Of a stretch of 20,283 bases of DNA, positions 19,751 through 20,283 are shown one piece after another. This stretch comes from Pelargonium cotyledonis (lineage: Eukaryota; Streptophyta; Magnoliopsida; Geraniales; Geraniaceae). A model generated the notes under the pieces. That model was not told the DNA's origin. It made no database searches and saw only the letters and a program-made list of their open reading frames with translations. The stretch's first letter is position 1. Every line of letters starts with the position of its first letter. Made by a program: the position numbers and the translations under genes. Location of the stretch: the NCBI GenBank assembly GCA_036897625.1, contig JAYMTA010001378.1:1-20283 (forward strand). Direction: 5' to 3'.

Positions 19751-20283
19751 AGCCTCAGTAGAAACCTCCTGATCAATAGAAACCACTGACTTAGACCCAG
19801 AAGCTCTCTTCCTGGATGCAGAGCTCTCCCCAATGCTCAAATGGGAGAGGAACACACTTCTCCTCCCAAAACGGGTCCACTGAGCCACCGTGGATGCGCC
19901 AAGAGAAGTCATGCATCCTAGGCTCAAGGTGAATCAAAGGAACAATGCTAGAAACCTACCTCCTATGGGCACCCGCAAAGTACTGCACATCGCTCCTCAG
20001 AAGATAACTCATGTCATAAACCATGCCTGTCTCAAGGCCCTCCTCTAAGCAAACTATGGAAGCCTCATCATAAGGGTTTAGAGCACCCTTATAAGAAGGA
20101 GCAAATACACTTGGAGGCCTAGGGATGCGAGAAAAACCAAACCCCCTCTTGGAGGTCACAAAAAATCTCCTAGCAGTCCAATGGTCGAAGCGATAGGTGT
20201 AAGAGTCAAATAGCTTCACCACCCTATGAAGAGAAGAAACCATAACACCCTCCATCTTCTTGGAGGAAGATCGACAGTACCAA

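Larger units (their letters stand above)
10880..20283 (+). mobile_element. Left part of a large pol-less Ty3/gypsy-type LTR element (Tat-like)
   Basis: In order: LTR (10880-12880), tRNA-Asp-like primer site (12890-12907), gag-like frame with stops (12958-14912), repeat-rich non-coding spacer (14913-17389, with 68-bp and 28-bp arrays), and an antisense spliced gene (17390 to beyond 20283). No protease, RT, RNase H, integrase or chromodomain motif was seen in any frame between gag and the antisense gene. The 3' LTR and polypurine tract must lie past the right edge. Antisense ORFs and internal tandem repeats are known from Tat-lineage elements (Ogre, Retand and Grande type); I infer a non-autonomous relative of these. 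The absence of pol could change if pol lies beyond 20283, but that would be an unusual order. Confidence 0.75.
17390..20283 (-). pseudogene. Antisense multi-exon gene inside the LTR element, partial at right edge
   Basis: This reads opposite to gag. Segment 1 (20283 to about 19953) is WYCRSSSKKMEGV...FDHWTARRFFVTSKRGFGFSR...GALNPYDEASIVCLEEG; the start lies beyond the window. After one TAG the same frame continues (RMHDFSWRIHGGSVDPFWEE) to about 19796. Coding then shifts frame into an acidic segment with 12-residue repeats (ELTEPGESAEIG type), reaching LLELARGICI at 18905 through a TAG (19445-19447) and a TGA near 19335. A 100-bp intron follows (18805-18904). Segment 3 (18804 to about 18118) is a long coiled coil (VERAKRVVHVELNHRYDMTE..., HEREIALLREGM..., LRDMEREKSDLKAG...) with a frameshift near 18663 and three TAG stops at its end. 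After a second intron, segment 4 (17917-17390) is IQEEVAALKTSLEKG...YLGSPNFARRLGERC...KTFEGMYRGVF...PVAFAWR. The layout recalls antisense ORFs of Tat-lineage elements. Molecular function is unknown. Confidence 0.68.

Noticed and set aside
19140..19772. 210-codon plus-strand reading frame rich in Ser, Pro and Ile
   Set aside because: It lies opposite the acidic repeat segment of the antisense gene. The 36-bp period keeps both strands open, so it is a shadow.

Overview
This is plant nuclear DNA, most likely from an angiosperm with a transposon-rich genome. The evidence is plant-type L1 LINEs (endonuclease, reverse transcriptase, zf-RVT order), a Ty3/gypsy-type LTR element with a plant tRNA-Asp-like primer site, and AT-rich unique DNA between them. 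I find no convincing host gene. Species cannot be determined.

Layout: (1) 1-176 is the outer 5' end of an LTR in reverse orientation, related to the LTR at 10880, inserted in an old LINE. (2) 177-2400 is LINE-A, minus strand, heavily decayed. (3) 2401-~3590 is LINE-B, minus strand, endonuclease to start of RT. LINE-A appears to have inserted into it as a 5'-truncated copy. (4) ~3591-5084 and 9775-10879 are AT-rich unique DNA, contiguous before (5) the insertion of LINE-C (5102-9757, minus). LINE-C has a poly-A tail (poly-T on the plus strand) and a 17-bp target-site duplication at both ends; it is the youngest and best-preserved LINE here. (6) 10880 to the end of the window is the left part of a large plus-strand LTR element: a 2.0-kb LTR packed with tandem repeats, a decayed primer binding site, a gag-like reading frame with stops, no recognisable protease, RT, RNase H or integrase, two internal satellite-like arrays (68-bp and 28-bp periods), and then an antisense, spliced, coiled-coil-rich gene that runs off the right edge.

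How it fits together: the large element looks like a non-autonomous, pol-less derivative of the Tat-like branch of Ty3/gypsy elements (Ogre, Retand and Grande type), some of which are known to carry antisense ORFs and tandem repeats in their internal regions. The most interesting content is the combination of pol loss with a retained multi-exon antisense gene and at least six separate tandem-repeat arrays. The LINEs and the LTR elements are nested in a readable order.
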